A stretch of 64,000 nucleotides of DNA, taken from contig JANYHZ010000020.1 in the NCBI GenBank assembly GCA_025362135.1, positions 1 through 64,000 on the forward strand. The letters run 5' to 3'. Every line of letters starts with the position of its first letter. The stretch's first letter is position 1. Below are positions 63,952 to 64,000 of this stretch, piece after piece. Made by a program: the position numbers and the translations under genes. The DNA is from Betaproteobacteria bacterium (lineage in GTDB: Bacteria; Pseudomonadota; Gammaproteobacteria; Burkholderiales; Usitatibacteraceae). A model generated the notes under the pieces. It was not told where the DNA came from and searched no databases. It was given only the letters and a program-made list of their open reading frames with translations.

Positions 63952-64000
63952 CCGGCGCGGTGCGGCACGCACTGCAGTGAGCCGCTACATTTCAGACCAG

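Overview
The window looks like a chromosomal replication-origin region from a proteobacterium, probably betaproteobacterial (inferred from gene content and order, no search run). Leftward genes: glmU, the atp operon (atpC-D-G-A-H-F-E-B-I), parB-parA, rsmG, mnmG, mnmE, yidC, yidD, rnpA, rpmH. Rightward genes start with dnaA-dnaN-gyrB. Perfect DnaA boxes lie on both sides of dnaA, and two parS-like palindromes lie in or at the start of mnmE. The left edge is accessory: a frameshifted antitoxin-like gene, an IS21-family element (istA/istB, 23-bp-spaced terminal repeats) and a truncated IS6-family transposase. The right half carries ubiquinone genes (ubiB, ubiJ, ubiE), phoB/phoR, a IIC-less PTS (EIIA/HPr/EI), a lone sensor kinase, a pseudopilin unit, a CPA2 antiporter, kdsD-kdsC, a hemJ-like gene, an RlmL-like methylase, an AraC-family regulator, pilT/pilU, yggS-proC-yggT and a dynamin-like GTPase. 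Most interesting structures: (1) three 21-bp tandem repeats between an AraC-family regulator and an unlisted 38-aa hydrophobic peptide ORF; (2) a consensus sigma-54 promoter with an IHF-like site upstream of an unlisted 34-aa peptide and a pseudopilin, ending in a terminator; (3) a dispersed palindromic repeat of about 65 bp with three copies, one as a 21-bp perfect inverted repeat between ptsH and ptsI; (4) a parS-like site next to the mnmE start codon. No tRNA, rRNA or CRISPR was recognised.
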